From assembly GCA_030652035.1 (NCBI GenBank), contig JAUSBJ010000009.1:124001-188000 (forward strand): a stretch of 64,000 nt of DNA, read 5' to 3'. Both the position numbers and the translations under genes were made by a program. Position 1 is the first letter of the stretch. Each line of letters starts with the position of its first letter. Positions 8,047 through 18,215 of this stretch are shown here, piece by piece. Origin of the DNA: Sulfurimicrobium sp. (GTDB lineage: Bacteria > Pseudomonadota > Gammaproteobacteria > Burkholderiales > Sulfuricellaceae). A model generated the notes under the pieces. It did not search any database and was not told where the DNA came from. It was given only the letters and a program-made list of their open reading frames with translations.

Positions 8047-10131
8047 TTATTTCGAAACGAGGATGCTGTCCTCCGTGATATTTCCATTGGGGGTGGTTAT
8101 TTTGACCGATAATCTGCCGCTCAGCGTGGTATCAGCGCAAGGCGAACCTGTGCCATCACCTTTGATGCTAATGGTATAGGGCGTTCCGCCAACTGCGGTG
8201 CTATCCTCAATGCTGAAGCTGGCTCCGCTGGTTATCGTTCCGTTGTCGGCTGTAACCGCGACGGTTGTGCCAGCCGGTAGAGGGTTGTCATTTTTGTCCT
8301 TGATGGTCAAGGTGACAGACAGAGTGCCGCCACACGCACCACCAGTAACAGGATCAATAGTAGCGCCAGGAGCAGTTGCAAGGTCCAGGCTTGCGGGAAA
8401 AATCATGTTGAAAACAGGGATGCTTTTGGAAGACATGGCGAAGGAATCGGAGAAGATGATGGTCTGCGAGCCGCGCACATGGACGGTCTGTTTGTTGCAC
8501 AAACCGGCGATGGCTGTGTCGCAGAGAATGCCGTCGTATTTTCCATTTGGGCCATCGTATTGGCCATTGACTAAGCCAGCATTGAAATCCAAGTAGGTTT
8601 CAACTCCAGGGTTATATACACCGTCTTCATTGATATCCAGAAATGCCTCGCCCAGATCGTCTATTGTGGGATTCCATTCGAGCTTGTCGTTGAACAAATA
8701 GTTTGCATCGATGTTGACGAATCCTTCTTCGCCGATGGCATAGGCTAGTACAGTGACTCGTCCACTGGTTAAAACATATGTTTTTGTTTTCTTATCCCAT
8801 GTGAGCTGGGAAGTCGGGCGGAAATTCTGGCTGGTCATGGTGACACTGCAGGCCCCGGTTGCATTTGTGGTGCATGAGCCTTGAACGCTGCCGCCCTCAC
8901 TGATGAAGGTTACCGCCGTTCCGGCCGGGACGGGGTTGCCGAAATGGTCGGCAAGCCGGGCGGTAATCGTGGTGGTTTCCCCGTCATAACGCCAACCCTC
9001 GATGTTGTGAACGCTGGCGCTGAGCGAGAATCCGGCCTGGGACGGAATGCCGGAGGTGATGGTCAACTGATCGGACTGGGTTGTAAGCACAGGGCTGACG
9101 GTCGACGCGGTTACCCGCACCGGCGTGGGAGCGGTTCCGGCGCTGACGGTCACGACCACAGAACCGTCCGCGCCTGAAATCGACGAGGGCGCGGAAAGGG
9201 TTATGCCGCCTACCGTGGTGTTCAGGCGGAACTCGACGGTTTTGCCGGACAAAGGATTGCCGCCTGTATCCACCAGTTTGAAAGTCAGGATGGAAGTTTC
9301 CTGCATGCCCAAACCGCCGGTCCCCTTCAGCGTGATGGTGGTAGGCAGGGCGCTGACGAATTGCAGGGAGCCGATGGAAGGCGCGGTGACGGTAAGGGTG
9401 TTGGAGGCTAAAGCGCCCGTCATCAATGCTGCGGTGACGACATCGGTTCCGGCACAGCCGTTATCGCGGTAGGAAACAGTTGCAACGCCGTTGAGAGTTG
9501 TGGCGGAAGCAGTCAGGACCGCCTTGCCTGCGCTGGCGCAGGGGGAGGAAAAGGTCACCGCCATCGGAGTGGTGTAGGGTGCGCCATTGCTGTTCACGGT
9601 GACGGTGACGCTGGTCGTGCCATAAGCTGAGAGCGTTGTCACGCCAAAGGAAAGAGCGCTCAAGGAGAGATTCGATGCGCCAACCTGGAAATTCACCGAG
9701 CCTGTGACCGTGGTGCTGCCGACTTGGCTACTCGCCGTGATGGCGGTGGCTCCGCTGTTTAAACTATCGGCTTTCAGGGTGACGCTGGCTTTGCCCAAGG
9801 CGTCGGTGAGTGCCGTGCCTGTGGTCGGGGTGAAGGTTCCATAGGCGGCATCTACCGCAAACAAGACTACCGCATTTGCTACGGGCAATCCGCTGCCGTC
9901 TTTTAGCGTTGCCGTTACGCTGGCTGAACCGCCGGACGGGACAGAGTTGATCGTGGCGCCAGAAGTATCAGTCAGAACCACAGTGAGGGTGGGGGCGGCA
10001 ACGGTGGTGGAGCTAGTCATGCCGCCGGAAGCGCCCCCTCCACCACAACCTGATAGAAGGGTCATGAACCCGAGGATGGTAGCCGTCACCAGCGACGGGA
10101 ACCAGGATAAACCCTGTGGTGTATTAAACAA
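8047..10131 (-). CDS. Secreted lipoprotein with bacterial Ig-like (Big_1) repeats
   Basis: About 694 residues. A hydrophobic signal segment ends in the lipobox LLSGC and is followed by a Gly/Ser linker, so the mature protein should be lipid-anchored. The body is a string of roughly 90-100-residue beta-rich repeats typical of Big_1/invasin-type domains: phrases such as DGSGLPVANAVVLFAVDAA, GTALTDALGKASVTLKAD and GNPLSGKTVEFRL recur. Around residue 500 there is an Asp-rich insert (FLDINEDGVYNPGVE) resembling a calcium-binding loop. The start chosen is TTG at 10131, 5 bases after AAGGGGG. A GTG at 10182 in the same frame has no ribosome binding site and sits almost on the predicted transcription start. 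A surface or adhesion role is inferred. Confidence 0.8.
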   Translation of the reverse strand: MFNTPQGLSWFPSLVTATILGFMTLLSGCGGGGASGGMTSSTTVAAPTLTVVLTDTSGATINSVPSGGSASVTATLKDGSGLPVANAVVLFAVDAAYGTFTPTTGTALTDALGKASVTLKADSLNSGATAITASSQVGSTTVTGSVNFQVGASNLSLSALSFGVTTLSAYGTTSVTVTVNSNGAPYTTPMAVTFSSPCASAGKAVLTASATTLNGVATVSYRDNGCAGTDVVTAALMTGALASNTLTVTAPSIGSLQFVSALPTTITLKGTGGLGMQETSILTFKLVDTGGNPLSGKTVEFRLNTTVGGITLSAPSSISGADGSVVVTVSAGTAPTPVRVTASTVSPVLTTQSDQLTITSGIPSQAGFSLSASVHNIEGWRYDGETTTITARLADHFGNPVPAGTAVTFISEGGSVQGSCTTNATGACSVTMTSQNFRPTSQLTWDKKTKTYVLTSGRVTVLAYAIGEEGFVNIDANYLFNDKLEWNPTIDDLGEAFLDINEDGVYNPGVETYLDFNAGLVNGQYDGPNGKYDGILCDTAIAGLCNKQTVHVRGSQTIIFSDSFAMSSKSIPVFNMIFPASLDLATAPGATIDPVTGGACGGTLSVTLTIKDKNDNPLPAGTTVAVTADNGTITSGASFSIEDSTAVGGTPYTISIKGDGTGSPCADTTLSGRLSVKITTPNGNITEDSILVSK

Positions 10132-10187
10132 TTTGACCCCCTTAATTGTGTTTAATTCAGGCAGATAGCCGCTAAACTTCACATGGC

Positions 10188-10216
10188 ACTATACAAAAGG
10201 CATGAAAAAACATCAA
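10188..10216 (-). promoter_or_regulatory. Sigma-70-like promoter for the Ig-repeat lipoprotein
   Basis: On the minus strand TTGATG (10216-10211) and TATAGT (10193-10188) are separated by 17 bp, the optimal spacing. Transcription would start near 10181, giving a leader of about 50 bases to the TTG start at 10131. Confidence 0.5.
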
Positions 10217-10225
10217 GCGCTATAA

Positions 10226-10259
10226 TTGTCACCATGCTGTAATATTTCCGTCATATTAT
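10226..10259 (+). promoter_or_regulatory. PhoB box array and -10 upstream of phoB
   Basis: Three 7-bp half-sites, TTGTCAC, CTGTAAT and CCGTCAT, each separated by 4 bp (11-bp phasing), match the PhoB half-site consensus CTGTCAT. TATTAT at 10254-10259 can serve as -10; it lies 10 bp after the first two half-sites, the classic Pho promoter spacing. This supports autoregulation of phoBR under phosphate limitation. Confidence 0.75.
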
Positions 10260-10289
10260 CCCAGCAGCTCAAACTTCAAGGACATCAGT

Positions 10290-10979
10290 ATGGCTGCAAA
10301 CATTCTCGTGGTGGAAGACGAACCGGCAATTCAGGAATTGCTCACCTTCAATCTGCAACAAGCGGGGCACCATACCCTCAATGCGGCGAGCGCGGAACAG
10401 GCTTTCGGCATGCTGCGCGAAACCCTGCCTGACCTGATTCTGCTCGACTGGATGCTGCCCGGTGTGAGCGGGATCGAATTTGCACGCCGCCTCAAGGCGG
10501 ACGCCTACACCAAGGCCATTCCCATCATCATGCTTACGGCGCGTGGCGAGGAACAGGACAAGATCGTGGGCTTTGATACCGGTGCCGATGACTACATCAC
10601 CAAACCTTTTTCGCCACGCGAGTTGATGGCGCGGATCAAGGCGGTGCTGCGCCGCCGCGCCCCGCAAATGACCGATGACCCAGTGGAAACAGGCGGGCTG
10701 CGCCTGGACCCTTCCAGTCACCGGGTAACGGCGGGGGGCAAGCCCGTCGAATTGGGGCCGACCGAATTCCGCCTGCTGCATTTCCTTATGACCCACGCCG
10801 AACGCGTGCATTCCCGCAGCCAATTGCTGGACCAGGTTTGGGGAAACCAGGTGTTTGTTGAGGATCGTACCGTGGATGTGCATATCCGCCGCCTGCGGCG
10901 GGCCCTTGAGGATACCGGCCACGAGTTCCTGATCCAGACCGTGCGTGGTTCAGGTTACCGTTTCTCGGAACATGCATGA
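10290..10979 (+). CDS. phoB: Phosphate regulon response regulator PhoB
   Basis: Cytosolic OmpR-family response regulator of 229 residues. The receiver domain has the acidic pair at residues 10-11, phosphoacceptor Asp53 in LLDWMLPG and Lys105 in [10 protein letters not shown]. The C-terminal winged helix covers about 130-226 ([43 protein letters not shown]). It is followed 32 bases later by its kinase. The [10 protein letters not shown] receiver sequence and the Pho boxes upstream identify it as PhoB and not another OmpR-type regulator. Confidence 0.93.
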   Translation: MAANILVVEDEPAIQELLTFNLQQAGHHTLNAASAEQAFGMLRETLPDLILLDWMLPGVSGIEFARRLKADAYTKAIPIIMLTARGEEQDKIVGFDTGADDYITKPFSPRELMARIKAVLRRRAPQMTDDPVETGGLRLDPSSHRVTAGGKPVELGPTEFRLLHFLMTHAERVHSRSQLLDQVWGNQVFVEDRTVDVHIRRLRRALEDTGHEFLIQTVRGSGYRFSEHA

Positions 10980-11011
10980 AACAGTCCGGATTGAACCTGG
11001 AGAGAGATTGA

Positions 11012-12328
11012 ATGTCCGGTTTGTGGGGACGCCTGCTCTGGCCACCTCTGGCGGCGGCACTAATGGCCTTGATTATATGGCCGGTATTCGGGCCTGTGAG
11101 TGCGCTACTGTTTTTCGGGGGCTTTGTGTTGTTGCTCTGGTTGCGTCATGCGATGCATCTGAACGCCCTGATTTGCTGGCTGCGGGCGGCACCTGGAACG
11201 GAGGTGCCGGAAGCTTCCGGTGTATGGGATGATGTTTTCAGCGTGCTCTACCGCTCAGGCCGGCTGCGTTCGACACATCAGGATGAATTGAGCGCTGTTC
11301 TGGAACGCTTCCAGCGTGCGGCAGAAGCCATGCCGGATGGCATCATCATGATCAATGAGGCGGGCCAGATCGAATGGTGTAACCCGGCGGCGGAAAAACA
11401 GTTTGACATCAGCAACCAGCGCGACCACGGCCAGCGTCTCAGTTACCTGGTGCGCCAGGCACAATTTACCGAATATCTGGTAGCGAATAATGACGGCGAA
11501 CCCCTGGTAATGAAGTCGGCACGCAATACCGATCTCACCCTCTCCATCCAGTTGGTGCCATTCGGTGACCGCCAGAAATTGCTTCTCAGTCGCGACGTGA
11601 CCCAGCTGGAACGTGTGGAAACCATGCGCCGCGACTTCATTGCCAACGTATCGCATGAACTGCGTACGCCACTGACCGTGGTGGGCGGCTTCCTCGAAGG
11701 ATTCGCAGATGCAGAGCAGGTCAACATGGAGCAGAGCCGCCGCCACTTCCAGCTGATGCTCGATCAAACCCGCCGCATGCAGGGGCTGGTGGATGATCTG
11801 CTGACCTTGTCACGCCTCGAAAGCAATCAGGAAAGAATCTCCGAGGAAACCGTCGATGTTAAAAGCCTGATCGAAACCTTGCACAAGGAAGCCATATCCC
11901 TGAGCGCAGGGCGTCATCGCCTTAATCTGGAAGTCCATACGGACGCGAGGCTGGCAGGAAATGAACGTGAATTGCGCAGTGCTTTTGGCAACCTGGTCAG
12001 CAACGCGGTGCGCTACACGCCGGAGGGCGGGGAGATTGTCTTGCGCTGGAGCCTGAAAGACCAGGAGGCGCGCTTCTGCGTTCAGGATAGCGGGATTGGT
12101 ATCGAATCCCAGTACATCAGCCGTCTCACCGAGCGTTTCTACCGCGTTGATCGTGGACGATCACGAGAAACAGGTGGAACCGGCCTGGGGCTGTCAATCG
12201 TCAAACACATTCTGACCCGCCATCAGGGACACCTGGAAGTCGAAAGCACGCCGGGCAAAGGGAGTACCTTCTGCGCCTGTTTCCCTATCGGGCGGGTGAT
12301 TGTCCCGGATCAACCAAGAAACCGGTGA
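11012..12328 (+). CDS. phoR: Phosphate regulon sensor histidine kinase PhoR
   Basis: Membrane kinase of 438 residues. Two closely spaced N-terminal transmembrane helices (about residues 5-50) have almost no periplasmic loop, as in E. coli PhoR. A PAS domain follows (about 95-200, AMPDGIIMINEAGQIEWCNPAA). The dimerisation/phosphoacceptor H-box NVSHELRTPL has His near residue 214, and the HATPase domain contains the N-box (LVSNAVRYTP) and G-boxes (DSGIGI, GTGLGLSIVK). Its partner PhoB is immediately upstream. Its stop codon TGA begins a heptamer array. Confidence 0.93.
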   Translation: MSGLWGRLLWPPLAAALMALIIWPVFGPVSALLFFGGFVLLLWLRHAMHLNALICWLRAAPGTEVPEASGVWDDVFSVLYRSGRLRSTHQDELSAVLERFQRAAEAMPDGIIMINEAGQIEWCNPAAEKQFDISNQRDHGQRLSYLVRQAQFTEYLVANNDGEPLVMKSARNTDLTLSIQLVPFGDRQKLLLSRDVTQLERVETMRRDFIANVSHELRTPLTVVGGFLEGFADAEQVNMEQSRRHFQLMLDQTRRMQGLVDDLLTLSRLESNQERISEETVDVKSLIETLHKEAISLSAGRHRLNLEVHTDARLAGNERELRSAFGNLVSNAVRYTPEGGEIVLRWSLKDQEARFCVQDSGIGIESQYISRLTERFYRVDRGRSRETGGTGLGLSIVKHILTRHQGHLEVESTPGKGSTFCACFPIGRVIVPDQPRNR

Positions 12329-12417
12329 AATGTGAAGCCGCTTGGGCTACGCCCTTGCTGTGAAGCGTGAAATGTAAAAACATCCACTGAACCTGCTTTT
12401 ACATTTCACGCTTCACA
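12326..12417. repeat. Stop-anchored heptamer array with perfect 21-bp hairpin after phoR
   Basis: TGAAATG and TGAAGCC run from the phoR stop. After a 19-base GC-rich insert, related units (TGAAGCG, TGAAATG) recur, forming the left arm (12359-12379) of a perfect 21-bp inverted repeat whose right arm is 12397-12417, with a 17-base loop. The stem lies between convergent genes and could stop transcription from both sides, but it is AT-rich and lacks a clear T-run. Confidence 0.8.
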
Positions 12418-12431
12418 AAACATGGTTTACG

Positions 12432-14057
12432 TTAAAGCATCGGCTCGCTGACATAGGTGACCCTCTCGAAATTGGCCCCTTTTTCCAGCAGTGCGGTGAG
12501 TTTGACTGTTTCAGCCATGCTGGTGTAAATCTGCACGCGCTTGCCCGGCTGGAACCAGCCTATGGGCAGGACCAGGCTGGCGGGTTCCTGTTGTTCGGGT
12601 ATGGCGGAAAGCTGGAATGCCGGGACAAAGAGTCCCATGTCTGCAGGGTTCAATGTCTCCTGCCGGGCAGCCAGGGGGGTGGGAAGACCAGGCAGCACAC
12701 GAGTGCCGATGCAAAGGTCTCCCGCGTCGTTGTCCACCATCAGCCAGCGGACTACGGCAAGGCTGAATGGGGCGCTTTCAATGCTGCGCAGCGCAACCAG
12801 CTGGTTCTGGCTGATGCGTTCTCCCGCGCCGCTCCGAGAGAGACGGAATCCACCGGTACTTTGATCGAGATTGTTCCAGTTTTCCAGGGCAAACCCCAGA
12901 CGCGAGAAGAGCAGATTTTTGGTGCGCTGGGTGACACGGCCGAACATGTGCATGTCTTGCATGATTTCAGGCGCGACATCCAGTGTTTCACCCGGCTGTT
13001 TGAAAGGCGATGCATCGCCAAGGAAAAAATAGATGGCGGGGAATGCGAAACATAACTGAACACTGCTTCCACCACTGTCTCGTGGGGAGGTGCGTGGCAG
13101 TGGCACTTCGCACCAGCGTTTGTAAAGCGCGCTGAGCAGTAATTCGCAAGAAGGCTGGATGCACTCGTCGCCCAGGCCCACCTCGGCCGGGTTGCCGCCA
13201 CTTTTCAGGAATTTGATGCGCTTCCGGAGGGATAGGGCGATTCGCTCGGTATCCACAAAACGCTTCTCGCCCATTAATTGGCCGGTAAAAATCACAGCCC
13301 CGCTTTCTCCAGCCAGGTCCACGCTGACCAGGGGCAGCGTAGGTGTCGGTGGCTGATCCTTGCCTACTGTCATGCGGGCGGACCAGCGGTCGAGCCAGCG
13401 GTCGAGCAGGAGAATCTGGCGCGAAGCCAGTTGCTGCGGGTCGGCCAACCCCAGCAGCAGCGCCTTGGCATACGAGGCCTGACACGAATTGGTGCCATCA
13501 TCGTGGTTCAGGGCATCCTTGATGCGTTTGGCGGCCACGCCCTGCGCTTCGGCGTAGCGGTATAAAAAATGCATCTGGCGCCACAGGGGAGCTGGCACAA
13601 GCCGGTAGGCATGAGCAAAACCCAGCATCTGGAAAGTGATGCAGTTCATGGCGCGCTGGGTGGTCAGGGCGGCAAAAGGGGCGATTTCGGCATCCCCTTT
13701 TTGCGCGGCATCCTGGCACTGCAGGTAAATTTTGCCGAAATTGAGCCACAAGGCCTGTTCATTGTTCCATGCGGTCTGTTCCAGGGACGAGAGGGGCATG
13801 GGTTTGTTGCGATATTTCTTGCCCAGTTCGCTCGCCAGAAAGGTCACGGTTTCACGCAACTGCTCCAGAATCTTGAGGCGTTCCAGCGCGGGTAGCGCAA
13901 AATGACCGAGTAATTCCAGTTGCTGGCGGAGTTCGCCAAGAAGTGTCTGGATATTGGTCAGTGGCAGGGTTTTCAGCCATTTCCGGCACGCAATGGCATC
14001 GCTGAATTCCGGACGTGGCGCATCGGCCAGTATGGCCGGGAGATCAAAATTTAGCAT
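12432..14057 (-). CDS. Conserved hypothetical protein, function unknown
   Basis: A 541-residue soluble protein with no signal peptide or transmembrane segment. I do not recognise a catalytic motif. The N-terminal half is helical (LLGELRQQLELLGHFALPALERLKILEQL), and the C-terminal 150 residues are beta-rich (DLCIGTRVLPGLPTPLAARQ, SLVLPIGWFQPGKRVQIYTS), which could hold a PilZ-like barrel, but the RxxxR signature is not evident. The ATG lies inside the first unit of the adjacent heptamer array and has no ribosome binding site. It is probably read from the same strand as the DUF3683 gene upstream. Confidence 0.75.
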   Translation of the reverse strand: MLNFDLPAILADAPRPEFSDAIACRKWLKTLPLTNIQTLLGELRQQLELLGHFALPALERLKILEQLRETVTFLASELGKKYRNKPMPLSSLEQTAWNNEQALWLNFGKIYLQCQDAAQKGDAEIAPFAALTTQRAMNCITFQMLGFAHAYRLVPAPLWRQMHFLYRYAEAQGVAAKRIKDALNHDDGTNSCQASYAKALLLGLADPQQLASRQILLLDRWLDRWSARMTVGKDQPPTPTLPLVSVDLAGESGAVIFTGQLMGEKRFVDTERIALSLRKRIKFLKSGGNPAEVGLGDECIQPSCELLLSALYKRWCEVPLPRTSPRDSGGSSVQLCFAFPAIYFFLGDASPFKQPGETLDVAPEIMQDMHMFGRVTQRTKNLLFSRLGFALENWNNLDQSTGGFRLSRSGAGERISQNQLVALRSIESAPFSLAVVRWLMVDNDAGDLCIGTRVLPGLPTPLAARQETLNPADMGLFVPAFQLSAIPEQQEPASLVLPIGWFQPGKRVQIYTSMAETVKLTALLEKGANFERVTYVSEPML

Positions 14058-14179
14058 TCAGCGCTCAGCTTTCAGTGGTCAGTATTTAGCTATCAGAGTT
14101 TAGCGTTCAGCTATCAGTATTCAGGTCACGGGGATTTTGCTTCAAGCTAACCGCTGATAGCTGACGCCTGACAGCTCAC
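14051..14179. repeat. Stop-anchored heptamer array, eleven uninterrupted units
   Basis: Reading the plus strand, eleven consecutive 7-bp units, each T(C/T)AGNNN, fill 14051-14127 without a phase slip. After a 17-base centre, five units of the type NGCTGAN (14145-14179) form the partly complementary arm. On the transcribed (minus) strand the array starts at the TGA of the DUF3683 gene (14178) and ends on the ATG of the 541-residue gene. The spacer is therefore repeat from stop codon to start codon apart from that short centre. Confidence 0.85.
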
Positions 14180-17100
14180 AACAACACCCGCTCGATCCCG
14201 CCAGTTGAGGCCTTGTCGATATAATCCGTCTGCCAGTTTTCGCCCAGCAAGTGGCGCGCCAGCTCGACCACGATGTAGTCAGCCTCGATGCCGGTGTCAT
14301 CATTGTAGCGGGAAAGTCCCTGCAGGCAAGACGGGCAGGATGTCAGAATTTTCATCTGCGCATCCGGGGCGGCTTCATGAAGCAATGCCGCGTCCTTGTT
14401 GAGTTCTTCCTGTTTGCGGAAACGAATCTGGGTCGAGATGTCGGCGCGCGTCACCGCCAGCGTGCCGGCCTCGCCGCAGCAGCGGTCATTCAATTTGACG
14501 TCGCTGCCCATCAACGTGCTGGCCACGGCGATCGGGGAGTGGGTTTTCATCGGCGTGTGGCAGGGGTCATGGTAAAGGTAGCGCTTGCCTTCGACGCCTT
14601 CGAGTTTGACTCCCTTTTCCATCAGGTACTCGTGAATATCCAGCAGCCGGCAGCCGGGGAAAATCTTGTCGAACTGGTATTTCAGCAACTGGTCCATGCA
14701 GGTGCCGCAGGACACGATCACGGTCTTGATGTCGAGGTAGTTCAAGGTGTTGGCGACGCGATGGAACAGCACCCGGTTGGCGGTGGTGATTTCCTGGCCC
14801 TTGTCCTCGTCGCCCGAGGATGTCTGCGGGTAGCCGCAGCACAGGTAGCCCGGGGGCAAAACTGTGACTGCGCCGATCTCGAACAGCATGGCCTGGGTGG
14901 CGAGCCCCACTTGGCTGAACAGGCGTTCCGAGCCGCAGCCGGGAAAATAGAACACGGCATCCGAGTCTTCCGAGAGTTTGGCTGGGTTGCGGATGACCGG
15001 CACCATGCTGGCGTCTTCCAGCCCGAGCAGTGCGCGCGAGGTCCGGTTGGGCATCTTGCCCGGCATCGGCTTGTTGATGAAGTGGATGACCTGGGCTGTG
15101 AGCGGGGGCTTGCCGAGCGTGGCGGGCGGATGCTGGGTCTGCGGTTTGACCAGGCCGAAATGTTTGCCCACGGCATAGCCCAGGCGTTGTGCCTTGTAGC
15201 CCCAGCCGATCATGACCGTGCGTATGGCCTTGATGGTGGCCGGGTCTGTGGCATTGAGGAACAGCATGGCGGCAAAGGTGCCGGGATTGAATTTCTTCTT
15301 GTGCTGCAGGCGCAGGAAGTTGCGCATGGCGATGGACACATCGCCGAAATCGATATTTACCGGGCAGGGATTGACGCATTTGTGGCAGACAGTGCAATGG
15401 TCGGCGACATCGTTGAATTCGTCGAAATGCTGCAATGACACGCCGCGCCGCGTCTGCTCTTCATAGAGGAAGGCTTCGATCAGCAGCGAAGTAGCCAGGA
15501 TCTTGTTGCGCGGGCTGTAAAGCAGGTTGGCGCGTGGCACGTGGGTGCTGCATACCGGTTTGCATTTGCCGCAGCGCAGGCAATCCTTGATCGAATCGGC
15601 TATTTCGCCGATCGCACTCTGCTCCATGATCAGCGATTCGGTTTCCAGCAAACTGAAACTGGGGGTATAGGCATTGCGCAGGTCGGCACCGGGTAGCAGC
15701 TTGCCGCGGTTGAAATGGCCATGCGGGTCGACCAGCTGCTTGTAATGAGCGAATTTCTCGATTGCCGCAGCTTCGAGGAATTCCATCTTGGTCAATCCGA
15801 TGCCGTGTTCGCCTGAAATCACGCCACCCAGCGATTGCGCCAGGCGCATGATGCGAGCCACCGCCTGGTTGGCCGCCTTGAGCATGGCGTAATCGTCGGA
15901 GTTGACCGGTATGTTGGTATGCACGTTGCCGTCGCCGGCATGCATGTGCAGCGCCACGAACACGCGGCTTTTCAGAATCTTGCCGTGGATGAGGTCGCAT
16001 TGCTCGAGAATCGGCTGGTATTCGCGCCCGGTGAAGATGGTCTGCAACTCGCGCCGGATCTCGCGCTTCCATGAAACCCGCAGAGTATGGTCCTGCAGCA
16101 ATTCGAACACGGTGCGGTGCTTGTGTTCGGTTTCCGGTGGCTGGAACTTGAAGCCTTCGATCGGCGTGTCCAGGTTGCCCAGCATTTCCTGCCAGCGTTT
16201 CTGCACTTCCTCCAGCATGTTGAGCGCGCGCAAGCGGCGGTCTTCGGTCAGCTCCGGGTCGGCGATGGTGTCCTCGTCCTGGAACAGCGGCAGCTGGCCT
16301 TTGAGGAAACGCTGCAAGGCTTCCACCAGTTGCAGCTTGTTTTGGGTGGAAAGTTCGATGTTGATGCGCTCGATGCCGTCGCAGTAGTCGCCCATGCGCG
16401 GTAGCGGAATCACTACATCCTCATTGATCTTGAAAGCATTGGTGTGAGCAGCGATGGCGGCCGTGCGGGCGCGGTCGAGCCAGAATTTCTTGCGCGCCGC
16501 CGGGCTCACGGCGATGAAGCCCTCGCCGTTGCGGCTGTTGGCCAGCTTGACCATTTCCGAAGCGACTTCGCCGCAGGCGGCCTCGTCATCCGAGACGATA
16601 TCCGCCAGCAGCACCATTTTCGGGCGTTTGGTCCGATTGGCCTTGGTGGCGTAGCCGACGGCCTTCAAATAGCGCTCATCGAGGTGCTCCAGTCCCGCCA
16701 GCAAGGCCTTGGGATGAGCGTCGATGTAATTCTTGATTTCAACGATAGCGGGTACTGCGTCACGCACCTGGCAGAAAAATTCCATGCATACGGTACGGGT
16801 GTGTGCCGGCATGCGATGCAGAATGAACCTGGCCGAGGTGATAATGCCATCGCAGCCTTCTTTCTGGATGCCTGGCAGGCCGCACAGGAATTTGTCGGTG
16901 ACGTCCTTGCCCAGCCCCGCCTTGCGGAAACATTGCCCGGGCACGCCGAGGATTTCCGGCTCGCCCATGAGCGTTTTGCCATCGGGAGCGAAACGGCTGA
17001 TGCGGAAGCGGACGGACTCGGCATCGTGGATCTTGCCCAGGTTATGGTCGAGGCGCTCGACTTCCAGCCAGTTGGCATCGGGCGTCACCATGCGCCACCA

Positions 17101-17988
17101 GGCCAGGTTGTCCAGCGCTGTGCCCCACAGCACGGCTTTCTTGCCGCCCGCATTCATGGCCACGTTGCCGCCGATGCACGAGGCGTCGGCCGAAGTCGGG
17201 TCCACGGCGAATACTTGTCCAGCAGCTTCCGCCGCTTCCATGACGCGCCGTGTTACCACGCCGGCGCCGCACAGGATGGTGGTGACTGGCTCGGCCACGC
17301 CGGGCAGCGGTGTCAGTTCCACTTTGCCCAGCGCATCCAGTTTTTCGGTGTTGATTACCGCAGTCATGGGGTCGAGCGGAATTGCGCCGCCGGTGTAGCC
17401 GGTGCCGCCGCCGCGCGGAATGAGGGTCAGACCGCACTCGATGCAGGCTTCCACCAGCGAAGCGATCTCGCGCTCGGTATCGGGATTGATCACCACGAAG
17501 GGATATTCCACGCGCCAGTCGGTGGCGTCAGTAACATGCGAAACGCGCGCCAGGCCGTCGAACTGGATGTTGTCGCGGCGGGTGTGCGGCAGGAGTTTTG
17601 CCAGGACTTTCTTGCGCAGCTTGCGGGTATGTTCGAAACCAAGTTCGAATTCGTTGACCGCGCGGTGTGCCGCCTGCAGCAACTGCAATACCTTGATGTT
17701 GTCCTGCCGGCGTTCCTCGATGGCTTTCAGGCGATGGCGCAACGCTCCCACCAATGCAGTCTGACGTTTCTTGTTGGCGAGCAGGTCGTCCTGCAGATAG
17801 GGGTTGCGGTTGACCACCCAAAGATCGCCCAGCACCTCGAACAGCATGCGCGCAGACCGGCCAGTCTTGCGTTTGGCACGCAGGGCTTCCAGCACTTGCC
17901 ACATGTCTTCTCCGAGAAAACGAATGACAATTTCCCGGTCGGAAAAGGAGGTGTAGTTGTAGGGGATTTCGCGCAGGCGGGTGGTCAT
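14176..17988 (-). CDS. FAD/Fe-S oxidoreductase, DUF3683 family (D-2-hydroxyacid dehydrogenase-like)
   Basis: Very large protein of 1270 residues that joins in one chain what are usually separate GlcD- and GlcF-type subunits. The N-terminal DUF3683 region (about 1-140) is followed by an FAD-binding PCMH domain with the [11 protein letters not shown] signature near 190 and a FAD-oxidase C-terminal domain ([24 protein letters not shown] near 690-740). Two CxxCxxC ferredoxin motifs follow ([11 protein letters not shown] and [11 protein letters not shown], about 825-900), then two CCG domains (YFPGCG, LCCGYP, YHDPCH, CCGEAG). It probably oxidises a 2-hydroxyacid such as D-lactate or glycolate and passes electrons to quinone. 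The substrate cannot be read from sequence. Confidence 0.9.
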   Translation of the reverse strand: MTTRLREIPYNYTSFSDREIVIRFLGEDMWQVLEALRAKRKTGRSARMLFEVLGDLWVVNRNPYLQDDLLANKKRQTALVGALRHRLKAIEERRQDNIKVLQLLQAAHRAVNEFELGFEHTRKLRKKVLAKLLPHTRRDNIQFDGLARVSHVTDATDWRVEYPFVVINPDTEREIASLVEACIECGLTLIPRGGGTGYTGGAIPLDPMTAVINTEKLDALGKVELTPLPGVAEPVTTILCGAGVVTRRVMEAAEAAGQVFAVDPTSADASCIGGNVAMNAGGKKAVLWGTALDNLAWWRMVTPDANWLEVERLDHNLGKIHDAESVRFRISRFAPDGKTLMGEPEILGVPGQCFRKAGLGKDVTDKFLCGLPGIQKEGCDGIITSARFILHRMPAHTRTVCMEFFCQVRDAVPAIVEIKNYIDAHPKALLAGLEHLDERYLKAVGYATKANRTKRPKMVLLADIVSDDEAACGEVASEMVKLANSRNGEGFIAVSPAARKKFWLDRARTAAIAAHTNAFKINEDVVIPLPRMGDYCDGIERINIELSTQNKLQLVEALQRFLKGQLPLFQDEDTIADPELTEDRRLRALNMLEEVQKRWQEMLGNLDTPIEGFKFQPPETEHKHRTVFELLQDHTLRVSWKREIRRELQTIFTGREYQPILEQCDLIHGKILKSRVFVALHMHAGDGNVHTNIPVNSDDYAMLKAANQAVARIMRLAQSLGGVISGEHGIGLTKMEFLEAAAIEKFAHYKQLVDPHGHFNRGKLLPGADLRNAYTPSFSLLETESLIMEQSAIGEIADSIKDCLRCGKCKPVCSTHVPRANLLYSPRNKILATSLLIEAFLYEEQTRRGVSLQHFDEFNDVADHCTVCHKCVNPCPVNIDFGDVSIAMRNFLRLQHKKKFNPGTFAAMLFLNATDPATIKAIRTVMIGWGYKAQRLGYAVGKHFGLVKPQTQHPPATLGKPPLTAQVIHFINKPMPGKMPNRTSRALLGLEDASMVPVIRNPAKLSEDSDAVFYFPGCGSERLFSQVGLATQAMLFEIGAVTVLPPGYLCCGYPQTSSGDEDKGQEITTANRVLFHRVANTLNYLDIKTVIVSCGTCMDQLLKYQFDKIFPGCRLLDIHEYLMEKGVKLEGVEGKRYLYHDPCHTPMKTHSPIAVASTLMGSDVKLNDRCCGEAGTLAVTRADISTQIRFRKQEELNKDAALLHEAAPDAQMKILTSCPSCLQGLSRYNDDTGIEADYIVVELARHLLGENWQTDYIDKASTGGIERVLL

Positions 17989-18215
17989 TGTGACAGCGAG
18001 TTTTTCAAAACATTTATTCTAACCGATAGCTTTCCCAAACGGCAGAAGGAATCTTGGTATGTGGTAAAAGCCGCTGAATAGGGCGCCTATTCGAACATGA
18101 ACCCCATTGCCCGAACTTTGCCTGCCGCAATCGTTCTCGGAAATCTCCCTTGGACAAGGTTAAGAGCAGCCCGCCGTCTGCGTGATATGGTCTGTCGTCG
18201 TATATGCGGCACATC

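Noticed and set aside
14051-14179. CRISPR-like or satellite array
   Set aside because: Units are 7 bp, degenerate and have no spacers; there are no cas genes in the window.
16444-18081. 545-codon open frame on the plus strand opposite the DUF3683 gene
   Set aside because: It lies antisense to a clearly coding 1270-residue enzyme with full motif content. Its translation is low in recognisable structure, and long antisense frames are expected at this GC content.
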